The notes under the pieces are model-generated. The model was not told the DNA's origin and did not search any database. It saw only the letters and a list, made by a program, of their open reading frames with translations. The position numbers were made by a program, and so were the translations under genes. From positions 930,001 through 994,000 of the forward strand of contig NZ_JACVEE010000001.1 in assembly GCF_015355755.1 (NCBI RefSeq): a DNA stretch of 64,000 bases, in the 5' to 3' direction. This DNA comes from Nocardia sp. XZ_19_385 (GTDB lineage: Bacteria > Actinomycetota > Actinomycetes > Mycobacteriales > Mycobacteriaceae). This document shows positions 61,957 through 64,000 of this stretch, one piece after another (position 1 is the first letter of the stretch; the number at the start of each line of letters is the position of its first letter).

Positions 61957-63366
61957 TCAGCGCGAGGTCGGGGTCGGGTCGTCGTCGACCAGACGGAGAC
62001 GGCGGGCCAGGTCGGAGACGAAGACGCGCTCCGGGTCGGCGGCGTCGCGGATCCGCCGCCATTCCGCCAGCCGCGGGTACATCGCCCGGATGGTTTCCGG
62101 CGCGGTGCGGGACTCCTTGGCGAAGTAGAGGCGACCGCCCGCCTCGAGTACTCGCTGGTCGAGGCCGGTACAGAATTCGGCAAGCCCGGGGGCAAGGGGG
62201 AAGTCGAGGCTGAGCATGTAACCCGGGTGCGGCCAGGAGAGCGGGGCCTGGTTGCCCGGGCCCATGCGTTTGAAGACGTTCAGGAAGGAGGGGTGGCCGG
62301 AGTGCGCGATCGCGCGGACGGCGGCGGCCAGCTGGTCTTCTGCGCCGTAGGGCATGGAGAACTGATATTGCATGAAGCCGCGCCGGCCGTAGGCACGGTT
62401 CCATTCACCCAAAAGGTCCAGGGGATGCAGGAATTGGGTGATGTTCTGGATCAGGCCGCGGCCCTGTTTCGCGAACGTCCGGTAGGCGAGCTCACCGCCG
62501 ATACGGGTGGTGACGCCGTTGACCAGGCCGTTGGGAAAGATGTCGGGGGCCGTGAACAGTTGGGGCGCGTTGAAGTGCAAGGGGTTTCGGCGCAGCTTGG
62601 GCGGCAGATCGTCGAGGGTGGCGAGATTGCCGCGGCTGAAGCCCGCGCGGCCCAGCTTCGAGTCGATGCTGATCGTGTCGGGGACGGCCACCGAGTATTC
62701 GTAGCCCTCGTCCGAGCCGCCGGTCAGGAGTTCCATCGTTTCGTCGAGGCTGCCGGTCCGGTCGCTGTCAACTCGGAAGTACGCGGTTTCGGTGTGCTTC
62801 ATGCGGATTCGGGCGCGCACGACGATGCCGGTCAAGCCCATGCCGCCCACGGTCGCCCAGAACAGTTCCGCCGCATCGCCTTCCGGGGTGAGGGTGCGGA
62901 TCGAGCCGTCGGCGGTGAGCAGATCCATCGACAGCACATGGTTGCCGAAGCTGCCGGCGGAGTGGTGGTTCTTGCCGTGGATGTCGGAGGCGATCGCGCC
63001 GCCGACGGTGACCTGGCGGGTGCCCGGCAGCACCGGAACCCAAAGGCCTTGCGGCAGAGCGGCTCGCATCAGAGTGTCGAGGCTGACGCCCGCGTCGACG
63101 TCGACCACCGCGCTGTCCGGATCGATCGTGTGGATGCGGCCGAACGCGGTCATGTCCACGACCAGGCCGCCGCCGTTCTGCGCCGGATCGCCGTAGCTGC
63201 GCCCGAGGCCGCGGGCGATGACGCCCCGCTCCCCTGCCTCGCGCACCGCCCGCGCGACCATGTCGAGGTCGGGGGTCGAAAGCACCTGCGCAACAGTCGG
63301 TGCGGTGCGGCTCCAGCCGGTCAGCCGGCGTTGCTCGAGCACCGATCCTTCATTCGTGAAATGCAC
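61957..63366 (-). CDS. DprE1-like FAD-dependent oxidase (paralogue)
   Basis: A 469-residue enzyme highly similar by eye to decaprenylphosphoryl-ribose oxidase DprE1. Seen: [65 protein letters not shown] with the FAD-pocket His near 130, and [21 protein letters not shown]. The residue corresponding to M. tuberculosis Cys387, target of benzothiazinones, is Ser (near 386). No dprE2 lies beside it, unlike the canonical locus, so this is probably a paralogue, perhaps for another polyprenyl-sugar. The start could also be a GTG 24 nt downstream with AAGGA. Confidence 0.88.
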   Translation of the reverse strand: MHFTNEGSVLEQRRLTGWSRTAPTVAQVLSTPDLDMVARAVREAGERGVIARGLGRSYGDPAQNGGGLVVDMTAFGRIHTIDPDSAVVDVDAGVSLDTLMRAALPQGLWVPVLPGTRQVTVGGAIASDIHGKNHHSAGSFGNHVLSMDLLTADGSIRTLTPEGDAAELFWATVGGMGLTGIVVRARIRMKHTETAYFRVDSDRTGSLDETMELLTGGSDEGYEYSVAVPDTISIDSKLGRAGFSRGNLATLDDLPPKLRRNPLHFNAPQLFTAPDIFPNGLVNGVTTRIGGELAYRTFAKQGRGLIQNITQFLHPLDLLGEWNRAYGRRGFMQYQFSMPYGAEDQLAAAVRAIAHSGHPSFLNVFKRMGPGNQAPLSWPHPGYMLSLDFPLAPGLAEFCTGLDQRVLEAGGRLYFAKESRTAPETIRAMYPRLAEWRRIRDAADPERVFVSDLARRLRLVDDDPTPTSR

Positions 63367-63417
63367 TCCGCCCACCGTACCGGCCGTGCGGCACCGCACG
63401 GCCGGGCGGCTCGGCGG

Positions 63418-64000
63418 TCAGTATTCGTCGCGTTTGCCGGGCCAGTCGTCGAAGTCGGTGCCGCGGCCTTTTGCGGTGCGGTCGAGCAATTGCCATGTCG
63501 CGTTGAGGGCTTCGGTGCCGCGGTCGTAGGTGGAATAGGTGTGGAAGACGGTGTCGTTGTCGCGGGTGAACGTGCTCAGGGCCATGAGTTCCATGACGTC
63601 GAGCATGTCGCCGGGGCGGGTTGGGGTCGGGATGTGCATCAGATCGTAGAAGTCTTCGTTGAATCCGTTGTCGCCCAGAGAGACCCATTCGATGTCCCAG
63701 CCGTAGCGGTTCTTGTAGTCGTTGAGGACTGCGAGCGGGGAGCGGGAGGCGAGGATGAATGTCACGTCGCGGTGGGCCAGGTGGGGTACCGCGCCGACCA
63801 GGTTGTCGGTTTCGAAGGTGCAGCCCGGGCAGCCCTCCGGGGTTTTCGGGCCGTGCATGAAGTGCCGGATGATCAGTTGAGAGCGCCCGTCGAACAGTTC
63901 GGCCAGGGATTTCTCGCCGGCGTTGGTGTCGAATCGGTAGTCCTTGGTGACCGGGACCCAAGGCAGGGCCTGCCGCTGACGGGTCACCTCGTCGCCGCGG
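63418..64000 (-). CDS. DUF899 (thioredoxin-like) protein, partial at the window edge
   Basis: The C-terminal 190 or so residues of a DUF899 family protein (usually about 230): LPWVPVTKDYRFD, GRSQLIIRHFMHGPKTPEGCPGCTFETDNLVG with a CPGC motif, and WPGKRDEY at the end. The frame stays open to the right edge, so the start lies outside the window. The family is thioredoxin-like; its function is not established. Confidence 0.9.
   Translation of the reverse strand, partial: RGDEVTRQRQALPWVPVTKDYRFDTNAGEKSLAELFDGRSQLIIRHFMHGPKTPEGCPGCTFETDNLVGAVPHLAHRDVTFILASRSPLAVLNDYKNRYGWDIEWVSLGDNGFNEDFYDLMHIPTPTRPGDMLDVMELMALSTFTRDNDTVFHTYSTYDRGTEALNATWQLLDRTAKGRGTDFDDWPGKRDEY

Noticed and set aside
1..64000. 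tRNA, rRNA, CRISPR arrays, insertion sequences
   Set aside because: No cloverleaf ending in CCA-type acceptor, no repeat-spacer pattern and no transposase or integrase motif were found by eye on either strand.

Overview
The window looks like chromosomal DNA from a high-GC, mycolic-acid-containing actinomycete, most probably Nocardia or a close relative. The evidence is strong GC bias with GTG starts, the phosphatidylinositol mannoside genes, a DprE1-type oxidase, an MTB12-like lipoprotein, a cutinase and mycobacterium-type gene order. From memory of the Mycobacterium tuberculosis map, the minus strand carries a conserved backbone in the order thrS, HIT phosphorylase, pgsA, patA, pimA, Nudix, pdxS, tesB, pdxT, yebC, ruvC, ruvA, ruvB, yajC, secD, secF, solute-binding lipoprotein, apt, relA. 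Here that backbone is opened at several joints by accessory blocks.

Layout. 1-2.8 kb: start of a minus-strand membrane-complex operon that leaves the window, with a two-TM peptide, two ParA-like proteins lacking the P-loop lysines and a membrane-anchored protein. 2.9-4.5 kb: a large secreted cutinase. 4.8-7.3 kb: relA. 7.4-14.8 kb: accessory block between relA and apt (phosphoesterase, YnfA-type protein, NrtR-like regulator, secreted GH1 enzyme, a divergent PurA-like protein paired with a VWA protein, a shortened MmcQ/YjbR gene, an ABC-F ATPase). 15-20.7 kb: apt, lipoprotein, secF, secD, yajC. 20.8-24.2 kb: flavin monooxygenase with divergent TetR gene, a protein made of four DivIVA-type domains, GtrA. 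24.4-26.8 kb: ruvCAB. 26.8-31.6 kb: macro domain, ArsR/SRPBCC pair, yebC, papain-like protease, pdxT, tesB. 31.7-40.5 kb: accessory genes ending in a two-component system. 40.6-41.5 kb: pdxS. 41.6-48.5 kb: a lipid/sterol-type oxidation island (SDR, two TetR regulators, a Baeyer-Villiger-type monooxygenase, a Tat-exported cholesterol-oxidase-like GMC enzyme, a secreted lipase). 48.6-55 kb: the phosphatidylinositol mannoside operon led by thrS. 55-61 kb: a FhuF-like protein, a PGPGW protein and two tandem SulP-carbonic anhydrase fusions. 61-64 kb: a membrane protein, a DprE1 paralogue and the edge of a DUF899 gene.

How parts work together. thrS through the Nudix gene is one translationally coupled operon with successive 4-nt overlaps. 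secD-secF, ruvC-ruvA and kinase-response regulator are coupled in the same way. Several accessory regulators sit beside striking palindromes that are probably their operators. The same AGACT/AGTCT-type site stands before the SDR/TetR pair and before the neighbouring monooxygenase, which suggests a small regulon. No tRNA, rRNA, CRISPR array, transposase or att site was recognised. All function calls come from reading motifs by eye; no database search was possible.
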